Shown here piece after piece: positions 43,507-52,544 of a stretch of DNA of 64,000 nt. The first letter of the stretch is position 1. The number at the start of each line of letters is the position of its first letter. The position numbers and the translations under genes are program-made. Source of the stretch: Labilibaculum sp. (GTDB lineage: Bacteria > Bacteroidota > Bacteroidia > Bacteroidales > Marinifilaceae); the NCBI RefSeq assembly GCF_963664555.1, contig NZ_OY761461.1, positions 2,232,001 through 2,296,000 of the forward strand. The letters are read 5' to 3'. The notes under the pieces are model-generated. The model was given only the letters and a program-made list of their open reading frames with translations. It searched no databases and was not told the origin of the DNA.

Positions 43507-44898
43507 ATGATAATAGAAACAAATCCAAATTTGAATAAAAATATTCTGCTGGCTGTTACCATGTCATCCAATTTCCTGAATCCTTTAATGGGAGCTGCCG
43601 TTAATGTGGCTTTACCCAGAATTGGGGAAGAATTGTCGATGTCGGCAGTGGGTTTAAGTTGGGTGAGTATGTCCTTTTTGTTGGCTTCGTCGGTATTTTT
43701 AGTCCCTTTTGGTAAAGTAAGCGACAATTGGGGGCGAATGAAAATGTTTTTGTCCAGCAATGTATTATTTGCTTTGTCCACTTTATTTTGTGCTTTTTCT
43801 TTTTCTTCCGAAATGCTAATCCTGGGTCGTTTATTGCAGGGAATTGGCGCGGCAGGCATATTTGCCTCGAACATGGCCATTGTAATATCGGCTTTCGAAC
43901 CTCACGAACGTGGTAAAATGATTGGATTAAATGTAATGGCCGTTTACGTAGGTTTATCCATTGCTCCGGTTTTGGGCGGTATTCTAACCGAATCCTTGGG
44001 CTGGCGTTCCTTGTTCTTCATTAATGCAGGGGCAGTCCTGCTAATCATACTGGCAATAATCACAAAAATTAAAGCCGAATGGGCCGTTCCCAACAATGCG
44101 AAATTCGACATTCAGGGAACCTTGCTCTATATGCTTTCCGTTTCGGGATTGATGTATGGGTTTTCGCATTTACCAAAAACGGAAGCAATCCTGTTCACTT
44201 TCCTGGGAATTGCAGGGCTGATTGTTTTTGTCAGATACGAGTTAAAACAAGCAAACCCGGTTTTTGAAATGCAGCTGTTCTTCAAAAACAAGTTGTTTGC
44301 CTTCTCCAATCTATCCGCTTTTATTAATTATGCAGCCACTTTTGCCATCACGTTCGTTTTTAGTTTGTATCTGCAGTACGTGAAAGGCTTATCGCCCAAA
44401 GAGGCAGGTTTTATTTTAATTGCACAACCTGTAGTGATGGCTGTAGTAGCATCATTCTCCGGCAAATTGTCGGATACAAAAGACCCGCGGATTTTGGCAT
44501 CCATAGGAATGGGTATAAGCGCAGCAGGGCTCTTACTACTTACTTTTATCAGCAAAGAAACATCTTATGCCTATATTGTTTTTGCTTTACTGATTTTAGG
44601 ATTTGGTTTTGGGATGTTTTCATCGCCCAATACAAACTCAGTAATGAGTTCGGTGGAAAAACGTTTTTTAGGACTTGCATCGGCTACTGTTGCTACCATG
44701 CGAACCACCGGAATGATGTTTAGTATGGCTGTTGCAGCCCTTTCCATACATATTTTTTTGGGAGATGCTAAAATTCATGCCGGCAATCTGGATTCATTCA
44801 TGTTGAGCATGAGAGTGATTGTCATTAGTTTTACAGTTTTGTGTGTAATCGGAATTTTTACATCGTTGGTTGGCAGGCGGAAAACGACCGGCAATTAA
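43507..44898 (+). CDS. MFS transporter, DHA2-like multidrug exporter
   Basis: A 463-residue protein with about fourteen membrane segments. Motif A is present as FGKVSDNWGRMKMFLSS, and motif C as LGGILTESLGWRSLFFINAGAVLL, which mark drug:H+ antiporters. The start MIIETNPNLNKNILLAVTMSSNFLNPLMGAAVNVALPRIGEEL is typical for the 14-TMS (DHA2) group. Substrate is unknown. It stands alone with a 99-bp gap to the minisatellite-free upstream region and no regulator of the TetR or MarR kind next to it. Confidence 0.9.
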   Translation: MIIETNPNLNKNILLAVTMSSNFLNPLMGAAVNVALPRIGEELSMSAVGLSWVSMSFLLASSVFLVPFGKVSDNWGRMKMFLSSNVLFALSTLFCAFSFSSEMLILGRLLQGIGAAGIFASNMAIVISAFEPHERGKMIGLNVMAVYVGLSIAPVLGGILTESLGWRSLFFINAGAVLLIILAIITKIKAEWAVPNNAKFDIQGTLLYMLSVSGLMYGFSHLPKTEAILFTFLGIAGLIVFVRYELKQANPVFEMQLFFKNKLFAFSNLSAFINYAATFAITFVFSLYLQYVKGLSPKEAGFILIAQPVVMAVVASFSGKLSDTKDPRILASIGMGISAAGLLLLTFISKETSYAYIVFALLILGFGFGMFSSPNTNSVMSSVEKRFLGLASATVATMRTTGMMFSMAVAALSIHIFLGDAKIHAGNLDSFMLSMRVIVISFTVLCVIGIFTSLVGRRKTTGN

Positions 44899-45023
44899 GT
44901 TTTAGGGGATGATCCTGAAAATTGGTAAACTTCAATTTATTCCTGCGTGATGCCAAAGTTAAAAGGACTTTTCCTAAGTTTGTATACAGTGATGCATTAG
45001 TTTATATAGTTAAATTTTCTCGT

Positions 45024-45341
45024 ATGATAATTAAATCGGATCAATCGAAAAAAAGAGAATTTAAAGGTGTGGAATTTGAGGTTCTGGCAACCGGAGAGAA
45101 ATCTATGGTGACCAAGATGAATTATAAAATTGGTGATACAGTTCCTTTCCATTCTCATCCTAATGAACAAAGTGGATACGTGATCTCAGGAGAATACTGC
45201 ATTCAATTCGGGCAGTTCTCCGAACGGCTAAAATCGGGTGATTCATACTGTATTCCCGAAAATGTTAAGCATCGCTGGGAGGTCATTGTTGGTGGGGAGG
45301 TAATCGACGTATTTACGCCTCCCAGACTTGACTATTTGTAA
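45024..45341 (+). CDS. Small cupin-domain protein
   Basis: A 105-residue single-domain cupin starting at the ATG at 45024; the frame extends upstream to 44922 but without cupin-like sequence. Metal ligands are in PFHSHPNEQSGYVISGEY (HxH...E) with the second cupin motif in GDSYCIPENVKHRWEV. It probably binds a divalent metal. Role unknown; a Crp/Fnr-family gene follows in the same direction 94 bp later. Confidence 0.88.
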   Translation: MIIKSDQSKKREFKGVEFEVLATGEKSMVTKMNYKIGDTVPFHSHPNEQSGYVISGEYCIQFGQFSERLKSGDSYCIPENVKHRWEVIVGGEVIDVFTPPRLDYL

Positions 45342-45434
45342 ATGGTATGGTATTTATGGGATTTATCGCATGCGGGACAGAATAGAACTGAAGCCCCTAA
45401 CCGGTTAATCCCTGATGCCTTTTTTATGAGATAA

Positions 45435-46013
45435 ATGGAGCTGAATAAGATTGAAAATATTATCAAAGGGATCAGACGATATTATCCGGTATCTGATGAT
45501 TCGATTGAAACACTGGCTGGTTTATTAACCGAAACTCATCTGCCGAAACATCATTTGCTGACCAAAGCAGGGGTTAAAGATAATTTTGTATACTTTATCG
45601 AGCAGGGATGTATGCGAACATATTTTTTAGTTGACGGGAAAGAAATTACCAATTGGTTTAGCCGGGAAGGTGATATTACCTTTTCTTCAAATTCATTGTA
45701 TCATCGAATTCCAGGATTCGATTTTGTTGAGCTTCTTGAAGATTCATGCGTATTTACCCTGCCCATTGATGCTTTAAATGACTTGTACAAAACGAACATT
45801 GACATGGCAAACTGGTCCCGTACCATTCATCAGGAAGTGTTGCTGAAAATGCAGAACCTGCGTATCGACAGGTTAAGCTTATCATCAAAAGCCCGCTACG
45901 AAAAGTTTTACAACGAAAATCCTGATTTGTCTAATCGGGTAAATTTGGGATACATTGCTTCTTATTTGGGGATGACCCAACAACATTTAAGTACCATACG
46001 GGCGAATGGATGA
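45435..46013 (+). CDS. Crp/Fnr-family transcriptional regulator
   Basis: A 192-residue regulator. A cyclic-nucleotide-binding-like barrel fills residues about 20-120 (LPKHHLLTKAGVKDNFVYFIEQGCMRTYF, ITFSSNSLYHRIPGFDFVELLED). The C-terminal helix-turn-helix reads VNLGYIASYLGMTQQHLSTIR, with only four residues after it, slightly shorter than usual. This group in Bacteroidota often lacks cAMP-binding residues and senses unknown signals. It precedes an acetyltransferase gene by 65 bp. Confidence 0.9.
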   Translation: MELNKIENIIKGIRRYYPVSDDSIETLAGLLTETHLPKHHLLTKAGVKDNFVYFIEQGCMRTYFLVDGKEITNWFSREGDITFSSNSLYHRIPGFDFVELLEDSCVFTLPIDALNDLYKTNIDMANWSRTIHQEVLLKMQNLRIDRLSLSSKARYEKFYNENPDLSNRVNLGYIASYLGMTQQHLSTIRANG

Positions 46014-46078
46014 TTTTAAGATAGATGAAAAATTAATTGATTGTTCTTCTCTATTTTTGAATTTCAAAAACAAATGAA

Positions 46079-46696
46079 ATGAAAACTGAAATGCAAAAAT
46101 GTTTGGATGGCGAAGTCTTTAACACATCCAACGAGGAAAATCAAAGTCTGATACACAAGGCTCGGAAATTAACAAAAATCTATAATGCGACAGCAAGCAC
46201 TGATGCCGGAAACCGAAAGGATATTTTGCGTGAACTGTTTGGGAAAGTAGGTGATAATGTAAATATCGATACGCCTTTTTACTGCGACTACGGCAAGCAT
46301 ATTTTTGTTGGCACCAATGTAATTATTAATATCAACTGCACATTTGTTGACTGTAATAGAATTGAAATTGGAAACAATGTGTTGATCGCTTCCAATGTGC
46401 AGATTTATACGGCAACTCATTCAACAGATGTAAACGATCGTTTGGTAACTGATTGGGATCCCGGTTCAGAACTTCCATTCTTTAGAACTTATGCACTGCC
46501 CGTAAAAATTGAGGACAATGTATGGATTGGAGGAGGCGTAATTATTTTACCCGGAGTAACAATCGGGAAAAATTCTGTGATTGGAGCAGGAAGCGTTGTG
46601 ACCAAATCGATTCCCGAAAATTGTGTAGCGGTTGGTAATCCATGTAGAATTATCCGAAAAATAAATGAGCAAAACAGAAAGCATGGAAAAGATTAA
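46079..46696 (+). CDS. Sugar O-acetyltransferase (Maa/LacA/NodL-type left-handed beta-helix)
   Basis: A 205-residue acetyl-CoA-dependent enzyme. The N-terminal maltose-acetyltransferase segment (MQKCLDGEVFNTSNEENQSLIHKARKLTKIYNA) is followed by hexapeptide repeats (IEIGNNVLIASNVQIYTATHSTD, with the catalytic His, then VWIGGGVIILPGVTIGKNSVIGAGSVVTKSIP). Trimers form active sites between subunits. It overlaps the HAD phosphatase gene's potential start by 14 bp, and both are likely one transcript. Confidence 0.92.
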   Translation: MKTEMQKCLDGEVFNTSNEENQSLIHKARKLTKIYNATASTDAGNRKDILRELFGKVGDNVNIDTPFYCDYGKHIFVGTNVIININCTFVDCNRIEIGNNVLIASNVQIYTATHSTDVNDRLVTDWDPGSELPFFRTYALPVKIEDNVWIGGGVIILPGVTIGKNSVIGAGSVVTKSIPENCVAVGNPCRIIRKINEQNRKHGKD

Positions 46697-47330
46697 AGCT
46701 GTAATTTTTGATCTCGACGGAACTATTGGCGATACTTTGCCATTGTGTATTAAAGCTTTCAGAAAATCAATAGAACCGCTTATTGGCAGATCAATTTCTG
46801 ATGAAGAAATAATTGCAACCTTCGGCCCCTCGGAGGAAGGAACAATAATGGCATTGGCTCCCAACAATTACCCGGAAGGCATTTCGCGTTACTTGTGTTA
46901 TTATGAGCAGCTCCACGAAATGTGCCCAAAACCTTTTAATGGAATAGTAAACCTGTTGGCTGATTTAAAAGATAGAAATATCAGACTTGCCATGGTTACC
47001 GGCAAAGGGAAATACAGTACAAATATTTCATTACAGAAATTTGGTATTTCTCATTTATTTGAAACAATTGAAACCGGACATCCAATTGGGCCACGAAAAC
47101 CGGAAGGAATCACTGCTGTTTTAAATTACTTTAAGGATGTAAACAAGAATGAAGTAATTTATGTTGGCGATGCTCCAAGTGATATTGTTGTTTGTAAAAA
47201 TGCCGGCATTCCAATTGCAGCTGCAGCATGGGCACTTTCATCCGAACCGGAGAAACTTGCAGAGTTGAATCCGGAAGAATTATTTTATAGTACCGGTGAC
47301 TTTACCGACTGGATAAATTCCAGGATTTAA
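46683..47330 (+). CDS. HAD-superfamily hydrolase (phosphoglycolate-phosphatase-like)
   Basis: A 215-residue phosphatase from the ATG at 46683; an ATG six codons earlier (46665) is also possible. Motif I is VIFDLDGTIGDT (nucleophile Asp), motif II Thr lies in LAMVTGKGK, and motifs III/IV in PRKPEG and VIYVGDAPSDIVVCKNAG. A four-helix cap between motif I and II places it in subfamily IA, like phosphoglycolate phosphatase. Substrate is unknown. It overlaps the end of the acetyltransferase gene by 14 bp. Confidence 0.9.
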   Translation: MEKIKAVIFDLDGTIGDTLPLCIKAFRKSIEPLIGRSISDEEIIATFGPSEEGTIMALAPNNYPEGISRYLCYYEQLHEMCPKPFNGIVNLLADLKDRNIRLAMVTGKGKYSTNISLQKFGISHLFETIETGHPIGPRKPEGITAVLNYFKDVNKNEVIYVGDAPSDIVVCKNAGIPIAAAAWALSSEPEKLAELNPEELFYSTGDFTDWINSRI

Positions 47331-47537
47331 TTTTGGTCATTCAAGGCAAATGCTTGTTTTAGTATAGGCTGCAATCAATAAGGTGTAAAATAACAGTTGT
47401 TTTATTTGTAAATTCAAGACTGAAGTTTGTTTCGGTTTTTTAGCAATCTGGCAGGGATGAATCCTGCATTTGACTATTGTTTTTATACTTGACGTTCGGC
47501 GAAATTGTAAAAAGGCGGATACTAAAATAGTAAGCAA

Positions 47538-48086
47538 ATGGATAGAATTATTATTTTTTTGACTTTGAGCATACCCATAATTGTTGTTTCGTGGAGAACA
47601 ATATTTACGATTAAAAGTCATGGTTTTTATAGATTTTTTAGTTGGGAGTGTATAGCATGGCTTTTTGCTGCCAACTACAAATACTGGTTTGAATATCCTT
47701 TTTCCATGAATCAAATATTTTCTTGGCTTTTCCTTATAATATCAGGTTATCTGGTTATTATGGGAGTGATGCTTATCAGAAAAGTAGGGAAGCCAGAAAG
47801 AAACAGAAAAGAAAATACACTTTATCAATTTGAAAAAACAACTGAAATAATAGACAAAGGGATTTTTAAATACATCCGGCATCCACTTTATTCTTCATTG
47901 CTATTCCTGACTTGGGGGATTTTCTTTAAAAACCTCACGATTGAACTTTTATGTGTCTCCGTATTGTCAACAATATTTCTGTATCTCACAGCCATATTTG
48001 AGGAGAAGGAATGTCTTGTTTTTTTTGGTAAAAAGTATATTGAATACATGAAAAGAAGTAAAATGTTTATACCATACATATTTTAA
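47538..48086 (+). CDS. Isoprenylcysteine carboxyl methyltransferase-like membrane protein
   Basis: A 182-residue integral membrane protein with four or five hydrophobic segments. The C-terminal half has the ICMT/PEMT pattern GIFKYIRHPLYSSLLFLTWGIFF and FEEKECLVFFGKKYIEYMKRSKMFIPYIF, the same scheme as the protein at 3427-4083 but not closely similar to it. Expected to use S-adenosylmethionine; acceptor unknown. A frame on the opposite strand over its 5' half is a shadow. Confidence 0.75.
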   Translation: MDRIIIFLTLSIPIIVVSWRTIFTIKSHGFYRFFSWECIAWLFAANYKYWFEYPFSMNQIFSWLFLIISGYLVIMGVMLIRKVGKPERNRKENTLYQFEKTTEIIDKGIFKYIRHPLYSSLLFLTWGIFFKNLTIELLCVSVLSTIFLYLTAIFEEKECLVFFGKKYIEYMKRSKMFIPYIF

Positions 48087-48193
48087 AAAAACAACTTTGC
48101 CTGTTGCTTTTTTTACCAATGCCCGGCTGAATAAAAAACATTGAAGTCTCAATAATTATCATTAACTTTTTGAGTGCATTAATGTATTTCGCC

Positions 48194-48733
48194 ATGAAAA
48201 GGATGCTTTCTCAATTTCTGCGGAAAAAGTGTTTTCTGATGTTTGTAGTCAGTATGCTGCTGGGTGTTTCAGTATCGCACGGACAATCCTCAACTTACGG
48301 AGATATTGGTGTCGGTGGGGGATTGAGTTACGGTGGATTAGGCGCACGATTTACCTACAAACCTATCAATCAAATTGGTTTGTTTGGTTCTCTGGGATAT
48401 AACCTGGATGCACAGGGATATAATATGGGAGTACAGTTTCATTTGCCATCCCAAAAAAGACTGAGCGCATATTTAACCGGCATGTATGGATACAATACGG
48501 TATTGATTGTAGATGCCATTGCAATGGAAAGCAAAACTACTTATTATGGCTTTTCAACAGGTCTTGGTGTTGAATTCAAATTAAAGGAAAAATCATTTTT
48601 ATGTGCTGAAGTACTGCTGCCGTTTCGACCTCAAGTCTACAAAGATGCAGTTGATGATCTTGAAATGATTGGTTATGAAATTAAAGATCCCTTGCCTGTT
48701 CTTTTTAGTATTGGTTATCATTTAAAATTTTGA
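48194..48733 (+). CDS. Exported beta-barrel-like protein, function unknown
   Basis: A protein of about 179 residues if it starts at the ATG at 48194, where MKRMLSQFLRKKCFLMFVV gives a good signal peptide ending VSHGQSS; an ATG at 48182 is also possible. The mature part is Gly- and aromatic-rich with alternating strands (GVGGGLSYGGLGARFTYKP, GLGVEFKLKEKSFLCAEVLLP) and ends SIGYHLKF with a terminal phenylalanine, so a small outer-membrane barrel is likely. It is 10 bp upstream of a FISUMP lipoprotein gene, presumably in one transcript. Confidence 0.7.
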   Translation: MKRMLSQFLRKKCFLMFVVSMLLGVSVSHGQSSTYGDIGVGGGLSYGGLGARFTYKPINQIGLFGSLGYNLDAQGYNMGVQFHLPSQKRLSAYLTGMYGYNTVLIVDAIAMESKTTYYGFSTGLGVEFKLKEKSFLCAEVLLPFRPQVYKDAVDDLEMIGYEIKDPLPVLFSIGYHLKF

Positions 48734-48743
48734 ATTCAAGGAA

Positions 48744-50315
48744 ATGAATCCAGAACTAAGCATATGGAATAAATACAGATCTAAAGCAGGTCTTGTTGCG
48801 CTTGTAATAGTTTGCCTAAGTGTATTTCTGAATTCCTGTTTTGAAAATCCTTCCCCTCCGGAACTCACCACACAGCAAATTGAGCTTGTTGATGCAGTTA
48901 CGATAACAAGCGGTGGAAATATAACAGACAATGGCGATGCAGAGATTTTTCAAAAAGGTATTTGCATGAGTCTGAACAATACTCCAACAATGCAGGATTT
49001 TTTCACGATGGATGGTGTTGGTAATTCGGATTTTACCACAATTCTAAACCTGGATCCCGATAATACTTATTACATTAGGGCTTATGCCATTAATGGCGCA
49101 GGCATCGGGTATGGAAATGTTTTATCCATCACATTGGAACCGCTGCCTTTTACCGAGGCTGTGATTATGGATTTTGGTGATATTACAGGCAATCAGGCAT
49201 TTATGAGAGGACGTATTGAATCGAATCAAACGATTACTTCAAGAGGAGCCTGCTGGAGCACCTCACAGAATCCTACCATTAGCGATAGTAAAACCGATGC
49301 AGGAAATGGTACAGGAATTTTCGAAACTACCATTACCGGACTTGCACCAGGCACAAGATATTATGCCCGCGCCTATGCGGCTACCGATATCGAAGTTTTT
49401 TACAGCAGCAACTATGAATTCATCACCTTGGGATACCCTCAGCTTACAACCAAGGAAATAATCAACGCAGGAACTTTTGTGATTTCTACCGGCGGGGATA
49501 TGATTTCGCAGGGGCTGATCTTGAATGCAGGAGTTTGCTGGAGTACTAATCCATCACCGACTATTGCTGATAGTAAAACCGAAGACCAACTCGTTTATAC
49601 ATCTTTTACCAGCGATCCATATGGACTATTGCCGGCAACGACTTACTATATAAGAAGTTATGCGACCAATATTGCGGGTACCGGATATGGAAATGAATTA
49701 GTAATTACCATGCCTGATGCAGCAGTATATGATCTGGATGGGAATCCATACTCATCTGTAAGCATTGGTTCACAAATCTGGTTGACCGAAAATCTTAGAA
49801 CCACAAAATATGCCAATGGCGAAAATATCCCCAATATTATTAATGATGACGATTGGCAGAATGCCACATCCGGAGCCTGGAGCTATCATGAAAATATTCC
49901 TGATTATGAAGTGCCATATGGTAAATTGTACAATTGGTTTGCCGTAATCGATTCCCGTAATGTCTGTCCTTCAGGATGGCATGTTCCGAGCGATACAGAA
50001 TGGCAAACACTTATTACTTTCTTGGGGGGCAGTGATTTTGCCGGCAATAAATTGAAAGAAACAGGAACAGCACACTGGCAAGCAAATAATGATTTTGCAA
50101 CGAATAGCAGCGGGTTCACGGCATTGCCCGGAGGAGCTCAAAGTGCTTCGCCTGGATATTCGTACCCCATTCAAAGCCTGGGAATGTTTTGGAGTACTGC
50201 TCCTGTTGATGGAGAAAATGCTTACGGTTATTATTTATTCGATTCCTATCAATCCATCAATAAGCAGGAATATATCAAACAAACTGGTCTTTCAGTGCGG
50301 TGTGTAAAAGATTAA
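48744..50315 (+). CDS. FISUMP-domain lipoprotein with fibronectin-like repeats
   Basis: A 523-residue surface or periplasmic protein. The N-terminus has a membrane run and the lipobox LNSC (cysteine about residue 30). Three fibronectin-III-like repeats follow, each with the Bacteroidota signature for 'CWSTSQNPTISDSKT' and 'PGTRYYARAYA' (about 45-125, 135-225, 230-325). The C-terminal 200 residues are a Fibrobacter succinogenes major paralogous (FISUMP) domain: VSIGSQIWLTENLRTTKYANG, YGKLYNWFAVIDSRNVCPSGWHVPSDTEWQTL, SGFTALPGG and LSVRCVKD. Such proteins are thought to bind or decorate the cell surface; no enzyme motif. Confidence 0.9.
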   Translation: MNPELSIWNKYRSKAGLVALVIVCLSVFLNSCFENPSPPELTTQQIELVDAVTITSGGNITDNGDAEIFQKGICMSLNNTPTMQDFFTMDGVGNSDFTTILNLDPDNTYYIRAYAINGAGIGYGNVLSITLEPLPFTEAVIMDFGDITGNQAFMRGRIESNQTITSRGACWSTSQNPTISDSKTDAGNGTGIFETTITGLAPGTRYYARAYAATDIEVFYSSNYEFITLGYPQLTTKEIINAGTFVISTGGDMISQGLILNAGVCWSTNPSPTIADSKTEDQLVYTSFTSDPYGLLPATTYYIRSYATNIAGTGYGNELVITMPDAAVYDLDGNPYSSVSIGSQIWLTENLRTTKYANGENIPNIINDDDWQNATSGAWSYHENIPDYEVPYGKLYNWFAVIDSRNVCPSGWHVPSDTEWQTLITFLGGSDFAGNKLKETGTAHWQANNDFATNSSGFTALPGGAQSASPGYSYPIQSLGMFWSTAPVDGENAYGYYLFDSYQSINKQEYIKQTGLSVRCVKD

Positions 50316-50521
50316 AGTTCATTCTTTCTTTAATTTCCGGGCCTTTTCTGTGTTTATTAGGAGGAAACATGCGGTTGATTCATATCATTCGCTTGGTGCT
50401 GCCGGCAGGTGATTCATAATAAATGAGATTGTATAGGTTTACATCCTTAGCTTTTGCTAAATTCTTATAGCTTTTTCGAACGATTTAATTTTAAAAAAAA
50501 CCTTATTCCGGATAAGGGTTC

Positions 50522-50723
50522 TAAAAGATACTTTTAAGATTGCTTTTTGGTTTGCTGATAAATTTGAACCAATGATTTTACAAAGTGATTTTATGGATTG
50601 CATTAAAGTCGGTTTCAAAATGCATAACGATTTGGTAAGTCGCGTTGCATCAATATAGAAATGGCAGACTCCAATGATTTTGAAAATGTGAAAAAGCTGA
50701 TCGGTTTAAAATTGAAAGCCTAA
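50522..50723 (+). pseudogene. Possible frameshifted remnant of a small gene
   Basis: The 555-bp gap before the KamA gene contains a frame from about 50522 (KDTFKIAFWFADKFEPMILQ, then GFKMHNDLVSRVASI) that stops at a TAG at 50656-50658, and an overlapping second frame that continues in protein-like style (EMADSNDFENVKKLIGLKLK) to a TAA at 50723. A single missing base would join them into one peptide of about 66 residues. I do not recognise the protein. The rest of the gap shows a CCTTAT...ATAAGG hairpin with an A-run to its left (50493-50517) and no other feature. Confidence 0.35.
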
Positions 50724-50870
50724 TAAGAAGCTTTCATCATCATTTACAGGAATATAGTTGTTGTATTGATTGGTAAATATTGTAACGATCTAAGTTTTTG
50801 TGTAACTTATAGTATATCGCCTTGCATCCGATAATTATCAGAAGAAACAAACACAAAACGAGTTGAAGCA

Positions 50871-52421
50871 ATGCATCCAAAAGAAGACATATTTTACCAG
50901 GCACGAAATTTCAATACAATTGAATTGTGGAAAAATGTGACGGGGGAGCAGTGGTACGATGCCGATTGGCAGATAAAAAATATAATACGCAGTGTTGAAC
51001 AACTGAAAAAGGTGATCAAATTAAATTCGCTTCAGGAAAATGAAATTAATAGAACCGTAAGTACATTAAAAAAAGAAGGAAAAGAAGCTTTAAGGATTAC
51101 ACCTTATTATGCTTCGCTGATGCAGGCTGATCCGTTCAATCCGGAGATGTTGCCGGGCGAAAAGTCGAAAAAAAGGCTCGACCCTATTTTTTGGCAATCC
51201 GTACCTACTCCTGCCAATTTATTATTTCCCAATACCGGAATTGAAGGGGCAATGGCTGAAAGATCGCGGAGTTATGGTGCTGCTTATCAACGTTACCCAA
51301 ACAGGTTGGCTCTTTTTGTTGCAGAAAATACAAGTTGTGCATCGTATTGTGTTCATTGCCAAAGAGCAAAATCCTTAGATCGGTCTTTTGTTGTGAACAG
51401 AACTAAAATAGACAAAGGTTTGTTTTATATCGGATACAATAAAAATATTAACGAGGTACTTGTAACCGGTGGTGATGCCCTAATGGTAAGCAGAGGCCGA
51501 TTGCAATACGTATTGGAAGAATTAAGCAGGATACCACATCTTAGGACAATAAGAATTGCCACCAGAGTGCCTGTTGTAATGCCCATGGCAATAACAGATG
51601 AATTGATGGAATTAATCAGGATTTCGGCAAACAAATTTAACAATGGTCCGGATAAGTATGTCTATTTCATGACACACATCAACCACTATCACGAGATAAC
51701 AAAGGATCTGGGAATTGCAGTTAAGAAGATTCTTAATCATGGATTTACAATCAGAAATCAAACCGTCCTGCTCAATCATGTGAACGACTATTACAAAACA
51801 CTGGCTTTAACTTTTACCCGAATGTTTTGGATTGGCATTCATCCATATTACTTGCTGCAGTGTCATAAGGAAAAGGGAATTGTTCATTTTATTACTCCAA
51901 TTCAAATAGGTAAAATTTATATGAAACATTTACATGGCTGGATTTCGGGTGTTACTATGCCAAAATATGCGGGAAATATTGAAGGCGGGGGTGGAAAAGT
52001 GATATTAATGCCTTCCGGGCATGATACTTTGTATAAAAAATTTCATATTGAAGATAAAATATCCGAAAGTTATGCTTTAGTGTCGACCTGGGATGGGAAA
52101 GAAATTCTGGAATATGAAGCCCTCGGCAGAGCTACCTTCGAGGAGTTTTCGAACGGGGTTAAAATCATGGATGATTTTATAGGAAGAAAAGGAGTATTTG
52201 TTCCCAAATTAATAATTGTGGATAACAAAGGGAAGCGTATTGAAACAACAAACAGGACCAAATTGCCAAAACTGGAGAAAATTAAAAAATCGAAACTATT
52301 GGAATACGATGTAAGGGACAAAAATATGCCTCTGACTAATCCAGCAGATATATCGGATGAAATAGATGAACAGTTTAAAAAATCGAAATATTGCAGAAGT
52401 ACTTCTACAGAGAATGAATAA
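50871..52421 (+). CDS. KamA-family radical SAM protein (lysine 2,3-aminomutase-like)
   Basis: A 516-residue enzyme. The radical SAM cluster motif is CASYCVHC (C156, C160, C163, CX3CX2C), and the PLP-binding region EGGGGKVILMP holds the lysine expected for aminomutases. Other KamA-like stretches are EVLVTGGDALMV, IRIATRVPVVMPMAIT and HINHYHEIT. Known members move the alpha-amino group of lysine, glutamate or similar amino acids to the beta position. It is about 90 residues longer than typical KamA, with a charged C-terminal extension. No lysine-fermentation genes (kamDE, kce, kdd) are next to it, so the substrate is open. Confidence 0.85.
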   Translation: MHPKEDIFYQARNFNTIELWKNVTGEQWYDADWQIKNIIRSVEQLKKVIKLNSLQENEINRTVSTLKKEGKEALRITPYYASLMQADPFNPEMLPGEKSKKRLDPIFWQSVPTPANLLFPNTGIEGAMAERSRSYGAAYQRYPNRLALFVAENTSCASYCVHCQRAKSLDRSFVVNRTKIDKGLFYIGYNKNINEVLVTGGDALMVSRGRLQYVLEELSRIPHLRTIRIATRVPVVMPMAITDELMELIRISANKFNNGPDKYVYFMTHINHYHEITKDLGIAVKKILNHGFTIRNQTVLLNHVNDYYKTLALTFTRMFWIGIHPYYLLQCHKEKGIVHFITPIQIGKIYMKHLHGWISGVTMPKYAGNIEGGGGKVILMPSGHDTLYKKFHIEDKISESYALVSTWDGKEILEYEALGRATFEEFSNGVKIMDDFIGRKGVFVPKLIIVDNKGKRIETTNRTKLPKLEKIKKSKLLEYDVRDKNMPLTNPADISDEIDEQFKKSKYCRSTSTENE

Positions 52422-52455
52422 ACAGTTACCAATAAGAAGTTCTTAAATTTAAAAA

Positions 52456-52544
52456 CATGAAACGTCCATTTATAAAGCTTTCTAAACACAGGGAGATGAT
52501 TATATGGTAAGTTCCATCTGACGAAAACTTAAAATTATAAACAG
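52456..52544 (+). promoter_or_regulatory. 5' leader element of the zinc-ribbon gene, member B, with 17-codon uORF
   Basis: This copy differs from the leader at 41432 by three substitutions and a 2-bp deletion over about 90 bp, and is joined directly to the start codon of an unrelated gene. The ORF at 52457-52510 reads MKRPFIKLSKHREMIIW. The opening palindrome is degraded here (CATGAAACGTCCAT). The hairpin that follows in copy A is shortened by the 2-bp deletion but can still pair TAAGTT with AACTTA. It ends ATAAACAGATG at the start codon. Confidence 0.65.

Noticed and set aside
47337..47714. A 125-codon frame on the minus strand
   Set aside because: It covers the start of the ICMT-like gene and a non-coding gap, and its sequence has no domain-like pattern.
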